In this document: one piece after another, positions 26,601 to 31,999 of the stretch
Numbering within the stretch: the first letter of the stretch is position 1
Layout of the letters: each line of letters starts with the position of its first letter
DNA from: Carposina sasakii
Taxonomy: Eukaryota; Arthropoda; Insecta; Lepidoptera; Carposinidae
Assembly (NCBI GenBank): GCA_014607495.2
Contig: CP053155.1
Span: 4,278,001-4,342,000 of the forward strand
Reading direction: 5' to 3'
DNA length: 64,000 nt
Translations under genes and position numbers: made by a program
Notes under the pieces: model-generated
Seen by the model: the letters and a program-made list of their open reading frames with translations, nothing else
Told to the model about the DNA's origin: nothing
Databases searched by the model: none

Positions 26601-27791
26601 TCTGAGAAAGGGTTGGTAATGGCTTGACTATTGCATTGTTTTATTTTACAGATATAATAATTGGCACTGGCAATACCGCCTAGGGATAATGACTATCCGT
26701 CCATCTACCTACCTCTATAACTATCAAATTACATCAAGATCTGTTCAGTGATTCTGATTATGACGTGGAAAGGAAAACAGTCTTTAATATACATTTATTT
26801 ATATTTAGATTTTTATCTTTGGCCCTATAAATTTCTTTATATTTACATTTATATCTTTGGCCCCCAACCTATCGTTAATAAAGAATACTTAGTAACTTTT
26901 TCACTGTAACCGCTGGACAGGTCCGTAGTCAGGTAATTTGTAAGAAACTACCTATATATTATGTAAATCTAGTAGCACAGTTCAATGGAAATTTAATAAT
27001 TATTTAAATAATTTGAGTGCTAGTAATAAATTTTAAATTATAATTAATAAAATTAAATGTAAATTAAATATACCTATAGCTATCAAGTCTGAGTAAATAA
27101 TGACAATGAACCCAATGAATTCAATTTATATTGAGAAAATACGGTGATACTTTTGTTTACGTCATTAGCTTTATAAATAATATTTTTATTCAATATGCAT
27201 AAGAAATAAAAATTGCATGTAATTGACAATTTCTTATTCTTTAGCTTGGTTTAGTCAGAATGTCTGATTATTATTCCTTCCATTTAGTACAAGCTAATTC
27301 ATTATACTTTTAAAAATATGTAAGTATAATAATCTCGCGAATAGTTGAAAATGTTGATAAAAGTTACCACCCGGCTTTCGCGTTTTCAGGAATGTTATCC
27401 GGCAAATTCGCATTGGGGCTCTTTCGCAACAAGCGTTGACGTCCATGCGAACCTCCTAAACCCGGTCGGGTTGCATGCAAAATGTACTGACTGGCCTACG
27501 TGACTAGCGGCTCTCTAGCAATGGTGTCGTGGCGCCAAACGAATTACCGCCTTATTGACGAGCCACGAAAATCAACTTGCTTACCGTGAATGAAAATCTT
27601 CTATATAACCTCAAAGGTGCACAGAACTTTGTACGAAAATATCTTTGAGACAACATTATATAACGGTAAAGCAAATATAACACGTGCTCAAAAGCCGTAG
27701 TCAGCTGATTTTATTAGAGAAACTCACCCCAACAATGCGCTAAATTGATCAGCAAAGCTATGATCACAAGAAAACACTGCGACCGATGCAT
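2555..27791 (-). CDS. cue: Protein cueball (LDL-receptor class B / EGF-like type I membrane protein), 7 coding exons
   Basis: Joined exons (minus strand): 27791-27728, 14188-13792, 13475-12816, 12626-12417, 11081-10866, 8228-8120, 2665-2555, giving 1767 nt and 588 residues plus TAA. Every junction is GT-AG and the frame stays open. Visible in the protein: signal peptide 1-20 ([20 protein letters not shown]), then WDIAITTGD; beta-propeller YWTD-type motifs at about 109 (FWTD), 156 (IYWSN), 202 (LYWADD) and 245 (IYWVD); EGF-like cysteine clusters at about 299-349, 354-384 and 389-420; one hydrophobic membrane segment at about 486-508 followed by basic KKRPR; and a cytoplasmic tail of about 75 residues with a cysteine cluster ([16 protein letters not shown]) and an acidic end (NMEFPDDY). 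Family knowledge: Drosophila cueball has this domain order and is needed in spermatogenesis and oogenesis. Length is close to other insect cueballs, somewhat shorter than the fly protein. The order of domains and the C-terminal tail make another LRP-like gene unlikely. Function in this insect is inferred. Confidence 0.93.
3000..3120 (+). repeat. Dispersed repeat, copy 1
   Basis: The stretch from CTAGACACGCGGTAG (2936) to AATTCAAAGACTGTTTCAC and beyond matches 24970-25110 with scattered differences. Family unknown to me; two diverged copies in this window. Confidence 0.5.
3628..3849 (+). mobile_element. Short non-autonomous Helitron, copy 1
   Basis: It starts TCTATACATATAATAAAA and ends with a GC-rich hairpin region and CGTCCACTAG before T. 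5' TC, a 3' hairpin, a CTRR end and insertion between A and T are the Helitron signature. Similar full or partial copies lie at 22745, 37345, 58849 and 60649. It codes for nothing. Confidence 0.7.
4209..4641. mobile_element. TIR MITE (AAGGTGAGTATAGACTAGAG)
   Basis: The left end AAGGTGAGTATAGACTAGAG is repeated inverted at the right end (CTCTAGTCTATACTCACCTT). The interior has related sub-motifs (AATGTAACGTTC twice). About 430 bp, no transposase. Superfamily not determined. Confidence 0.6.
5126..5744. repeat. Perfect 272-bp inverted repeat with flanking 11-bp direct repeat
   Basis: Arms 5178-5449 and 5463-5734 are exact reverse complements by base-by-base reading, separated by 13 nt (5450-5462). 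A 41-nt tail (5137-5177) is present only on the left. TTATCTTTTCT occurs on both outer sides (5126-5136 and 5734-5744) and looks like a target-site duplication. A single-arm diverged relative, with the tail, is at 22230-22500. Confidence 0.85.
5745..6250. mobile_element. Decayed foldback MITE interrupted by other elements
   Basis: TTAAAGGGATATAAC, then ATAGCCCACTACAGAGAACC and ATCACATGTTTATTTT, match the ACAGGGTGTAACAAAA family (see 8829-9094). The element is broken by the insertion at 5865-6160; the palindrome at 5126-5744 appears to have landed in its left end. Confidence 0.55.
5865..6160. mobile_element. TIR MITE (CCGGTATGATGAATTTGG)
   Basis: The left end, from CCGGTATGATGAATTTGGTG through CACTTTTAAACGTCAAATTC, is repeated inverted at 6095-6160, giving terminal repeats of roughly 60 bp. 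It splits an older MITE; the flanking copy resumes at TTCAGAAATGTTCATACAA. Confidence 0.6.
6768..6878. repeat. Short inverted-repeat MITE
   Basis: AGTCACACTTAAAACTAAAC at the left is mirrored by GTTTACGTTTAAGTGTGACT at the right with few mismatches; about 110 bp in all. Non-coding. Confidence 0.55.
6890..8110. other. AT-rich intronic DNA, nothing identified
   Basis: No splice-consistent coding segment, RNA gene or matched repeat found by eye. An open frame at 6970-7164 (plus) has no recognisable feature. Confidence 0.6.
8120..8228 (-). CDS. cue: cueball coding exon 6 (cytoplasmic tail)
   Basis: It encodes residues 516-552 between acceptor ATTTCAG and donor GTAAGT (109 nt). The protein [19 protein letters not shown], then [16 protein letters not shown], is clean coding sequence in otherwise AT-rich intron. 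Cysteine-rich tails like this are a feature of cueball proteins (from memory of the family). Confidence 0.9.
8355..9174. repeat. Composite nested palindrome
   Basis: An outer inverted repeat (8355-8425 against about 9098-9174; shared blocks include ATAGAGTGCTAAT and CATACTAAC) encloses an inner one (8414-8588: ATGCACCATTAGACTTTTCG mirrored by AAAAGTCTAATGGTGCAT) and a complete foldback MITE (8829-9094). Confidence 0.65.
8829..9094. mobile_element. Foldback MITE, ACAGGGTGTAACAAAA family, intact copy
   Basis: Long inverted arms: left ACAGGGTGTAACAAAAAGGG, then AGCGAAAAGCTATGTAAATA; right mirror CATAGCTTTTCGC and TTGTTACATCCTGT. TA lies on both sides, which fits a Tc1/mariner-type TA duplication. 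Other copies: 22557-23154, 33394-33996, 41048-41446 and remnants at 5745, 46190 and 53929. Confidence 0.7.
9190..9345 (+). repeat. Left part of a split dispersed repeat
   Basis: GACTATGGTTGAATTTTAAT to AATAAGCCTTCAAAGTTAA matches 19815-19960. In the other copy it runs straight on into the sequence found here only at 10270-10620, so this copy has been interrupted by about 0.9 kb. Confidence 0.55.
9350..9590 (-). mobile_element. RTE-like non-LTR retrotransposon 3' end
   Basis: On the minus strand it runs from GCCCACGTCTGCCCGCGGG through GGAGGTGGGCAGCAGCGCCT and AGGCCTACGTCCAGCAGT to AATAGGCTGATGATGATG. The same unit recurs at 48473, 50633, 57121 and partly at 35480. It carries the (ATG)n end typical of RTE. 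A small GGTAT tandem sits inside this copy. Non-coding remnant. Confidence 0.65.
9707..9897 (+). repeat. Dispersed repeat (ACGCCTTTATCCCTTACGGG), copy 1
   Basis: Nearly identical to 30703-30893 over about 190 bp, including CACCAAGGGTCGATAGAACC and ACCCTCTTGTCCCTCTACTG. A short piece in reverse orientation occurs at 60040-60090. High identity suggests recent spread; class unknown. Confidence 0.6.
10270..10620 (+). repeat. Right part of a split dispersed repeat
   Basis: It matches 19975-20290, including CAGCAACTTTTGTTTTGTGA, GTGACGTCA and AACTGTAAACGACCCTATTG. Open frames inside (10535-10759 minus here, 20107-20328 minus in the other copy) share sequence only because the DNA is repeated. Confidence 0.6.
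10866..11081 (-). CDS. cue: cueball coding exon 5 (transmembrane)
   Basis: It encodes residues 444-515. The acceptor is AAATTTCAG and the donor GTATTG. It contains the juxtamembrane stretch with a possible N-glycosylation site (NNTT) and the only membrane helix after the signal peptide ([20 protein letters not shown]), followed by a basic stop-transfer QLKKRP. This fixes a type I topology. Confidence 0.92.
11082..12416 (-). other. cueball intron 4 (1.3 kb)
   Basis: The first part is unique AT-rich sequence. The part nearest exon 4 (12170-12402) is a dispersed lepidopteran-type repeat. Open frames in it, such as 11813-12088 on the plus strand, show no domain. Confidence 0.8.
12170..12402 (+). 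repeat. Dispersed lepidopteran-type repeat in cueball intron 4
   Basis: TAGCTCCATCATCAGATCAG, TATGCAAAATTTCGGTTTAA, GGAAACCGGGAAGTGGATCA and AATAAAAGCTTGTAA are motifs I recognise from a repeat common in moth and butterfly genomes. The open frame across it (12183-12401) is not a gene. Confidence 0.5.
12417..12626 (-). CDS. cue: cueball coding exon 4 (EGF-like modules)
   Basis: It encodes residues 374-443. The acceptor is ATTTTAG and the donor GTGAGT. It finishes EGF module 2 ([11 protein letters not shown]) and contains all of module 3 ([12 protein letters not shown] to [13 protein letters not shown]), then starts a Thr/Pro/Ser linker that leads to the membrane. The exon is too short to stand out as an open frame of its own. 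Confidence 0.93.
12816..13475 (-). CDS. cue: cueball coding exon 3
   Basis: This is the longest exon (660 nt, residues 154-373). The acceptor is CTTTCAG and the donor GTAATT. It contains YWSN, LYWADD and IYWVDW propeller motifs, the end of the propeller (PFGIVANYG), the first EGF-like module ([13 protein letters not shown]) and most of the second ([10 protein letters not shown]). Confidence 0.95.
13792..14188 (-). CDS. cue: cueball coding exon 2
   Basis: The acceptor is TTGTTACAG and the donor GTAAGA. The exon encodes residues 22-153 plus two bases, starting [12 protein letters not shown] and ending IAVDSCR. It holds the first propeller repeats, including [20 protein letters not shown], a typical LDL-receptor class B repeat. 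There are no stops in 397 nt. Confidence 0.93.
14940..16060. other. AT-rich intronic DNA, nothing identified
   Basis: Part of cueball intron 1. No clear repeat or coding segment. The open frame at 15348-15554 (plus) is without recognisable features. Confidence 0.5.
16078..16407 (+). pseudogene. CR1/Zenon-like LINE ORF2 C-terminal fragment
   Basis: One open frame reads [20 protein letters not shown], then [40 protein letters not shown] and [14 protein letters not shown] before the stop at 16405-16407. This is the conserved tail after the reverse transcriptase of CR1-type elements of the Zenon group in Lepidoptera (family recalled from memory). The endonuclease and RT parts are missing, so it is a 5'-truncated dead copy, antisense to cueball inside intron 1. 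Confidence 0.75.
16723..16834. repeat. Compact hairpin MITE
   Basis: GGCTTATTCGTCAACTGGCG and the following AGCTCGCGACTGGT are mirrored by ACCAGTCGCGAG, then CGCCAGTTAACGAATAAGCC. Arms of about 42 bp, loop of about 28 bp, few mismatches. Would form a strong stem in RNA or single-stranded DNA. Confidence 0.6.
17499..17662. mobile_element. hAT-type MITE (CAGGGCCGGCCC)
   Basis: Ends CAGGGCCGGCCCG and CGGGCCGGCGCTG are inverted repeats; AGTCTGAC is duplicated exactly on both sides (17491-17498, 17663-17670). An 8-bp duplication and CAG-type ends mark the hAT superfamily. 164 bp, no transposase. Confidence 0.75.
18161..18540. repeat. Long inverted repeat, arms of about 150-190 bp
   Basis: AGTCACAGTTATCAATTATC at the left edge is mirrored by GATAATTGATAACTGTGACT at the right edge. 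Pairing continues inward through ACTTTCACTATGGGACCAAC and its mirror, down to ATCAGCTGTTCC. Arms have diverged slightly. A small extra hairpin (CCATGAACGTATA and mirror, 18318-18350) sits near the centre. Confidence 0.7.
18835..18905 (+). repeat. Helitron 5' fragment
   Basis: TCTATACATATAATAGAAAT, then GTAACGGATCGCTGTCTGTA, matches the first 70 bp of the copy at 22745; the 3' end is missing. Confidence 0.5.
19815..20290 (+). repeat. Uninterrupted copy of the repeat split at 9190/10270
   Basis: About 475 bp. It joins in one piece the two segments found apart in cueball intron 5. Contains the short palindrome GTGACGTCAC. Class unknown. Confidence 0.55.
21050..21490 (-). repeat. Dispersed repeat, probably LINE-derived
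   Basis: On the minus strand TATGCTAATTGCCGCTTCGC, then ACTTAGATAATTACCTAAGG, resembles 28780-28855 on the plus strand. The wider segment has coding-like GC content (21277-21490) but no recognisable domain. Confidence 0.4.
22230..22500 (-). repeat. Single-arm relative of the 5178-5734 palindrome
   Basis: CGGGCCCTACACCCTCCGCT, CTGACCCTCGGATCTGAC and CACCTAGCATGCAA match the left arm, and the AATTGTATCAGGC ... AGAAGTTCAAA tail matches 5137-5177. It is diverged and not inverted, so it shows what the normal family member looks like. Confidence 0.6.
22557..23154. mobile_element. Foldback MITE, copy interrupted by a Helitron
   Basis: The left half ACAGGGTGTAACAAAAGGGG to TTTCGAGTCTCAAA and the right half TTCTGGAAATAAGTTCTCTA to CCCTTTCTGTTACATTCTGT are one element split at 22745-23078. 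Confidence 0.7.
22745..23078 (+). mobile_element. Short non-autonomous Helitron, copy 2 (longest)
   Basis: Starts TCTATACATATAATAAAA and ends GCGGGCGTCCACTAG before T. 334 bp, longer than its relatives because it keeps a 5' segment with GTTTGTCGGTTTGTCTGTGC. Inserted between A and T of an older MITE without duplicating the target, as Helitrons do. Confidence 0.72.
23650..23905 (-). repeat. Helitron fragment abutting an RTE 3' tip
   Basis: CGACTTCGTCCGCGTGGAGT, TTTTTACGTGAAAGAGTAAC and ACTTTCGCGTTTATAAT are Lep1-like Helitron motifs in reverse orientation. They are followed at 23862 by ATCATCAGCCTATTGCAGTC, the reversed end of the RTE repeat. Any open frame across it (23673-24017) is a chance fusion. 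Confidence 0.5.
24655..24785 (+). repeat. Dispersed repeat (CCCCGCTATGCTAAACGTG)
   Basis: Shares TCTGTCCCCGCTATGCTAAA and GATCCTGCAGTT with 48839-48935 and 50095-50215 (plus) and with reversed copies near 36720-36830, 42475-42660 and 54050-54165. An old family, class unknown. Confidence 0.45.
24970..25110 (+). repeat. Dispersed repeat, second copy of 2936-3120
   Basis: CTAGACACGCGGTAGCTGTC, then GGGGCCACTTTTGACCCCCT and AATTCAAAAACTATTTCAC, parallels the copy in intron 6. Confidence 0.5.
25874..26044. mobile_element. hAT-type MITE (CAGGGGTTCCCAAACTTT), copy A
   Basis: Ends CAGGGGTTCCCAAACTTT and CACTTTGGGAACCACTG are inverted. Flanks CCCTAGAT (25866-25873) and CCCTAGGT (26045-26052) are an 8-bp target duplication with one change. 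171 bp, non-coding. Confidence 0.78.
26050..26330. repeat. Degenerate tandem repeat
   Basis: AGATCAACAACACAAATAGT, TATGAGAAAAGACC and TACATCG recur about every 60 bp through 26075-26290, giving roughly three to four imperfect units directly beside the hAT MITE. No coding potential. Confidence 0.5.
27360..27600. other. Non-repetitive GC-richer patch near cueball exon 1
   Basis: In an AT-rich intron this stretch has higher GC and mixed composition, with a small palindrome AACCCGGTCGGGTT. It begins 130 bp inside intron 1. It could be an intronic regulatory element or an alternative leader exon; neither is shown. Confidence 0.3.
27728..27791 (-). CDS. cue: cueball coding exon 1 (signal peptide)
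   Basis: Start ATG at 27791-27789 encodes residues 1-21 plus one base of codon 22. Nearly the whole exon is the signal peptide, with core [12 protein letters not shown] and cleavage probably after AHC. The donor is GTGAGT at 27727. I chose this ATG because it is the only upstream start in frame with exon 2 that gives a signal sequence; two earlier ATGs (27818 and one overlapping its stop) are in other frames. Confidence 0.9.
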
Positions 27792-27797
27792 CTCGAT

Positions 27798-27818
27798 TCA
27801 TAAACTTCTAATACACAT
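27798..27818 (-). promoter_or_regulatory. Upstream mini-ORF in cueball 5' leader
   Basis: ATG TGT ATT AGA AGT TTA TGA lies 6 nt upstream of the cueball start. A second out-of-frame ATG overlaps its stop and reads through the main start into exon 2. If the mRNA begins upstream of 27818, both could lower translation of cueball. Confidence 0.4.
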
Positions 27819-27824
27819 GAGAAC

Positions 27825-27960
27825 GAAATGTTTATACGAGTTTCAAGCCAATGTCAGTCGGAAGGTGCACGTAACCGCGACCGCGTCGGCCGCGCGCTAA
27901 ACCGAAACTAAATGAAATCAGTCCCGCGATGTCGGATAAGTTCATTGAAGAACGGTGAAT
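27825..27960 (-). promoter_or_regulatory. Probable cueball promoter / 5' leader
   Basis: Immediately upstream of the start is a CpG-rich patch (about 27870-27910, runs of CGCG/GGCCGCG) in otherwise AT-rich DNA. A TATA-like TATAAA is on the minus strand near 27829-27835. If that TATA were used, the transcript would start close to the ATG and skip the mini-ORF; if the CpG patch is the start region, the leader is about 80-150 nt. The sequence does not decide between them. Confidence 0.45.
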
Positions 27961-28729
27961 GTTTTGCGCATGCGATATATCTACGACAGTGACAAACATA
28001 TCGGACGAGTTAACGATGACATTTTTGTCTAATTTGGAGCTGAAACCTTGCTGGAGGAACGGTAACTACGTCAGAATTATATAATTTATATAATACGTTC
28101 ATTATCTTATCACTTGAGCATCGTCACGATCGGTAAATGGCAATTTATGATGGAGAAGGGTGGAATATTTTTTGTATACTACATACATAGGTTAGAGTTA
28201 CGTTACTAGAATAGTATTATCATTTCTATGGTTCTAGGTAGGTTAAGTTATGCCCACATTAAAGTTAAATGGCATACTTATTAATTTAACTATGAAGTAT
28301 TTCTGCTTAATTAAAATATAACTAAGTATTACTTAATATTTACTACTTTTATTTTAATAACTTAGGTACTTATTAATAATATTATTTAATTTTTTTATTT
28401 TTATATAAATATTCGATACCTACACTAGGTTTCTGCCAGGGTGGACGGAGTTATCAAGAAACAGAAACATGTGAATTAAAAAGGGGGCCTTTGCCCAGCT
28501 TTGGGCTAGATAAAAAAATACCGATACTGAATGCGGCCCTGGCTCAAAACCGTTTAACTCCGCTTTTGAATATTTTTTACAAAAGTACATGTATTTAGGT
28601 GTATAAATATGAATTTATTAAAAATAAGGTGGAAATTAGCCGCGTGGTGCTGGCAGAGTAGAGTTTGTACTATATGTTGTTTTCATTCCAATCACCATTG
28701 TAGTTTCATAGAATATATTTTTCAAAGTT

Positions 28730-28860
28730 TTTTGGTTCGGCCATAAATTAAAAGTTTTAGAAATTACTCAACGTCTGTTCTTAGCAGGGCTATGCTAATT
28801 GTCGCTTCGCTGTAACAATGACGTTCAGGGACTTAGATAATAATTATCTTAGGCTACGAA
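28730..28860 (+). repeat. Dispersed repeat, relative of 21050-21250
   Basis: TATGCTAATTGTCGCTTCGC, then GACTTAGATAATAATTATCT, pairs with the minus strand of the 21-kb copy. Confidence 0.4.
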
Positions 28861-29091
28861 GACGCCTTATACATAATAGTTTTTTATTTTTATTCCAAGA
28901 TAAAATGATTTCGAATGCATTGCATTGCATTCTACGCAGTACTTACTCACTACCCGTAGCGCATGCTACGGACTACGAACTTACTACTACGACAGAGGAA
29001 ATCAAAATTCACGTGACTCCTGTTGCGTAGTTGTACCCGTAGTTGTCCTTATGTATGGCATGGAATACACTCAATTACATAATATATTATT

Positions 29092-29147
29092 ATTACGCAT
29101 CCCGACTAATATTATATTATGAATGCGAAAGTAAAGCGGGTTTGTTT
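29092..29147 (+). repeat. Lep1-like Helitron 5' fragment
   Basis: CATCCCGACTAATATTATA, then ATGAATGCGAAAGTAA, is the start of the common lepidopteran Helitron recalled from other genomes. A similar scrap lies at 37866-37905. Confidence 0.4.
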
Positions 29148-29411
29148 ATTTCAAGTATTCTCGGTTCCATTTTTGAAGAAAAACGGAAACGGTTGCTCAG
29201 ATGACAACAATCACCATTATCCGCTGTATTTGGAAATATAAATTATTAGACATTAGCGTGTGACTTGTGAATAGACTATTCGGATTGCCGTGATTTCACA
29301 TTATGAGATTCATAACTGTCAATATACATAATAGCTATATTACGAACGTGGCTTAGTGGAGTCAGTTCAATAATTAAACTAAAACGGAACAGTTTAATAA
29401 ATCTATTCCGG

Positions 29412-29642
29412 ATGGACAAAACTACAGATAGTCATCTCAAGATTATTATAAATAAAACTCATAGACACAGGCTTCCGGTCACGAGTAGTCGCGACACTTC
29501 CGGCACTTCCTCACAATATTGTCTATGCCCCAGTGTTCCACAATTAAATGTATTTAATGAAATTATTAAAAGTTTGTATGATAGTAAAGGTCATGTGAAA
29601 GAAAATGGTGCACCTATTTTTAGTTTTTGTCTTTTTCATTAA
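29412..29642 (+). CDS. Unidentified open frame, 76 codons
   Basis: Reads from MDKTTDSHLKIIINKTHRHR to IFSFCLFH. The region has slightly higher GC than its flanks and mixed amino acids (TSSRDTSGTSSQYCLCPSVP). No signal peptide, domain or splice signals that I recognise. It may be a transposon fragment or chance; I do not claim a gene. Confidence 0.15.
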   Translation: MDKTTDSHLKIIINKTHRHRLPVTSSRDTSGTSSQYCLCPSVPQLNVFNEIIKSLYDSKGHVKENGAPIFSFCLFH

Positions 29643-29977
29643 AATGGTCCTTAATTTATTAAATTAATTGGGTAATGGTGTATCATAAAGAATTTATGAT
29701 GAAGTTTAATTTCTATTATTGTACTGATTTATTTTTAAACCATTAACTTGTCCGGAAGTGTATCTCATTATATTATACTTATTTGAATGAGTCTCGAGTC
29801 TTGACACACTTTTTAGGTGACCGTACACTTGACATAGTTTGTTAAGTGAATTTAATAGTCTACGAGTTAAGTAGGTATGTATTATTCTTTTATATTATAT
29901 GTTTTTGTTATGTTAAAATATTTACTCAAGGTGATAAGTATACAGTTCTAGAAATTTTGAAAATAATAATGTTTAAT

Positions 29978-30116
29978 AAAATTATTCATAAAAAAATGGA
30001 AAAAATTCCTCACCCGAGTGGGAATCGAACCTACGAACACTGCAAACCGTGCCAGCCGCTCTAACCACTGAGCTACCGGGTCAATTACTCGGATGACGAA
30101 TTTTACCATCTCTTTT
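29978..30116 (-). repeat. tRNA-derived SINE, family A, copy 1
   Basis: On the minus strand it has an A box TAGCTCAGTGG and a B box GGTTCGATTCC at tRNA-like spacing, within GACCCGGTAGCTCAGTGG ... TTCCCACTCGGGT. Both flanks (ATTTTACCATCTCTTTT region and AAATGGAAAAAATTCCTCA) are shared with 38180-38318. Shared flanks and an imperfect acceptor stem argue for a SINE, not a working tRNA gene. Confidence 0.65.
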
Positions 30117-30702
30117 CTAAATTACATATTGGCAACGTTATTTTTCATCCCGATAGCTATACACTAGCCAAATCTCGGCAAACAAAGCTGAATCCCTCAG
30201 CACAATGTTTAAAGATGAAACGATCAAACATATCCTAACGGATTATATTAATGGAGAAGTAGTCTTGCCTTAAGTGAGACCATTTTATAAACACTTAATG
30301 GAACTAAATAAAAGGTGCCTAACTTTATAGATCTAAATATATTCACTTAGGGGCTTTCTCTTTTTGTCTTTGTTGTGTATTTTTACATGGCAATGTTTTT
30401 TATTCATGATAAAGGTAAAATCGTTGCACATTCTTTCATCGATCGTAGTTTACATGCAGAAAATAAACCTGTTATGTTATCTATAGGTAAATAGTTCAAT
30501 GGCTAATAATAACCGATTTAAATGAGATTAGTTTTTATTCTAATACGCTACTGGTTTAATACGAGTAGGTATCGAATTTCAAGGTCAGGTTTACGGACAT
30601 CTTTTTTTTACCATTAATTCCGGAACAAAATTATCTTAGCTGTTCCGCCACCACAAATTACAATATTAAATCTGGTAAGTCCGGTAATAAGATATACATA
30701 CA

Positions 30703-30893
30703 TATATAATCACGCCTTTATCCCTTACGGGGTAGGCAGAGCACCAAGGGTCGATAGAACCGCATGGTGCCACTTCTGACCAATTTTGAGTGTATAGTTG
30801 AGATGTACAAGTTCGGTTAGTAGTGACAGGTGGTCAGCCCATCGCCTACAAAACACCAAGACCCTCTTGTCCCTCTACTGACTTATACAGTAA
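30703..30893 (+). repeat. Dispersed repeat (ACGCCTTTATCCCTTACGGG), copy 2
   Basis: Nearly the same as 9707-9897. It is followed at 30940-31080 by sequence of the CAGTTCTGGCTACCCCATT family. The open frames at 30823-31092 belong to these repeats. Confidence 0.6.
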
Positions 30894-31104
30894 TAAGATA
30901 TTTCCCGGATATTCCATTACTTTCTCACTTCGCTTTGATAAACGTGGCTGTAGGATTTCCTGTAGGAATCTGCAGTTCTGGCTACCCCATTCTTGGGAAA
31001 ACAGCCATGTCTGTATTACCTGTACCTCTACCTACGTCATAGATTCCCTACTTAAAAAGCATCAAATTTTGCTCTTCATACAGGCTTTCTGATCGTTGAA
31101 AATA

Positions 31105-31480
31105 TCAAATGAATGAAAAATTATGAAAATAATAATTTAGCTTGAACTGCATTGACAGCCCTTTCGTAAAATATTTCACCAGTAGGGACAGGGGGCCAAT
31201 TCTCGAAAAGTCTCGAGTTGGAACGAAGCCGAAACGGAACCGTTGTAGACGCTCAGAACAAAGCAATAAATACTTTACGGTGACGTAATTAGTCATATTT
31301 CAGCACTAGACAGATATTTGTTTTTATTCTGTCATACACGCGACCGATGCCTGCTAAAATATACCTTATTACTGAAGCGGTAAGTATACTATATTGCTTC
31401 GCACCGCGTTTCGTTAACGGTTCGTTAGTGGCTGCGTTTCGGCTCAAAAAAATTCAAGAATTTTCCCCCCCCCCACGGTG
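31105..31480. repeat. Probable decayed TIR element
   Basis: GCCGAAACGGAACCGTT (from about 31229) is partly mirrored by AACGGTTCGTTAGTGGCTGC and GTTTCGGC near 31420-31445. The left side has CCAATTCTCGAAAAGTCTCG. Boundaries unclear. Confidence 0.35.
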
Positions 31481-31627
31481 TTTTACCATTCCTCTTTGAC
31501 AATGAAAGAACACGGTAAAGTAGGTACAGACAGACTATTATTCTTTCTTGACGAAGGTAGAGACAGCATCAAACTTTATAGGTAACTGTACCTAACTGCT
31601 TAAAAAGTATCTGTAGATAGATACATA

Positions 31628-31996
31628 TACAGGCTGATTTTTGGTCGTCAACGTTCCCGAAAACTACAGAATCTCCTCATCATCACGATCATTTTTCTCC
31701 ATGGAAGCATATCTGGGAATTGTCTGGTTTCCAAAATATTAGGGTCCAAAGTTGCGTAAGTAGACTGCGTTTTTCTGCATAAATGCACATAGACACACGT
31801 AGCAAGATTTTTTCACAAGAAATAATTAGTATCTGTCTATAAAAAAACTAACATAGACACTATAAATTTCGCTCGAACAATTAATAAAAAATAAAAAAAA
31901 TCCCATCATGTTTTTTTTGGCATCAACTTACTTTATTTGATGTACTCGTATAGTACGTACCCTTCGTAAAGGGTGGCCACGAAAAAACAGCTTGTA
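31628..31996 (-). mobile_element. 385-bp MITE family, copy 1
   Basis: Ends TACAGGCTGATTTTTGGTCG and AAAACAGCTTGTA. Shares AACGTTCCCGAAAACTACAG and AAATGCACATAGACACACG with copies at 33575-33959 and 43331-43717. Inverted orientation, diverged, no coding. Confidence 0.65.
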
Positions 31997-31999
31997 TAG

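Larger units (their letters stand above)
14189..27727 (-). other. cueball intron 1 (13.5 kb)
   Basis: It runs between the signal-peptide exon and exon 2. It is filled with repeats listed separately (LINE, hAT MITEs, Helitrons, palindromes) and AT-rich sequence. A non-repetitive, GC-richer patch lies close to exon 1 (27360-27600). I see no convincing additional coding exon of cueball in it. Confidence 0.85.

Noticed and set aside
30001..30090. Possible tRNA gene on the minus strand (and at 38210-38290)
   Set aside because: A and B boxes are good but the acceptor stem is imperfect, the anticodon arm is irregular, and both copies share long non-tRNA flanks, as SINEs do.
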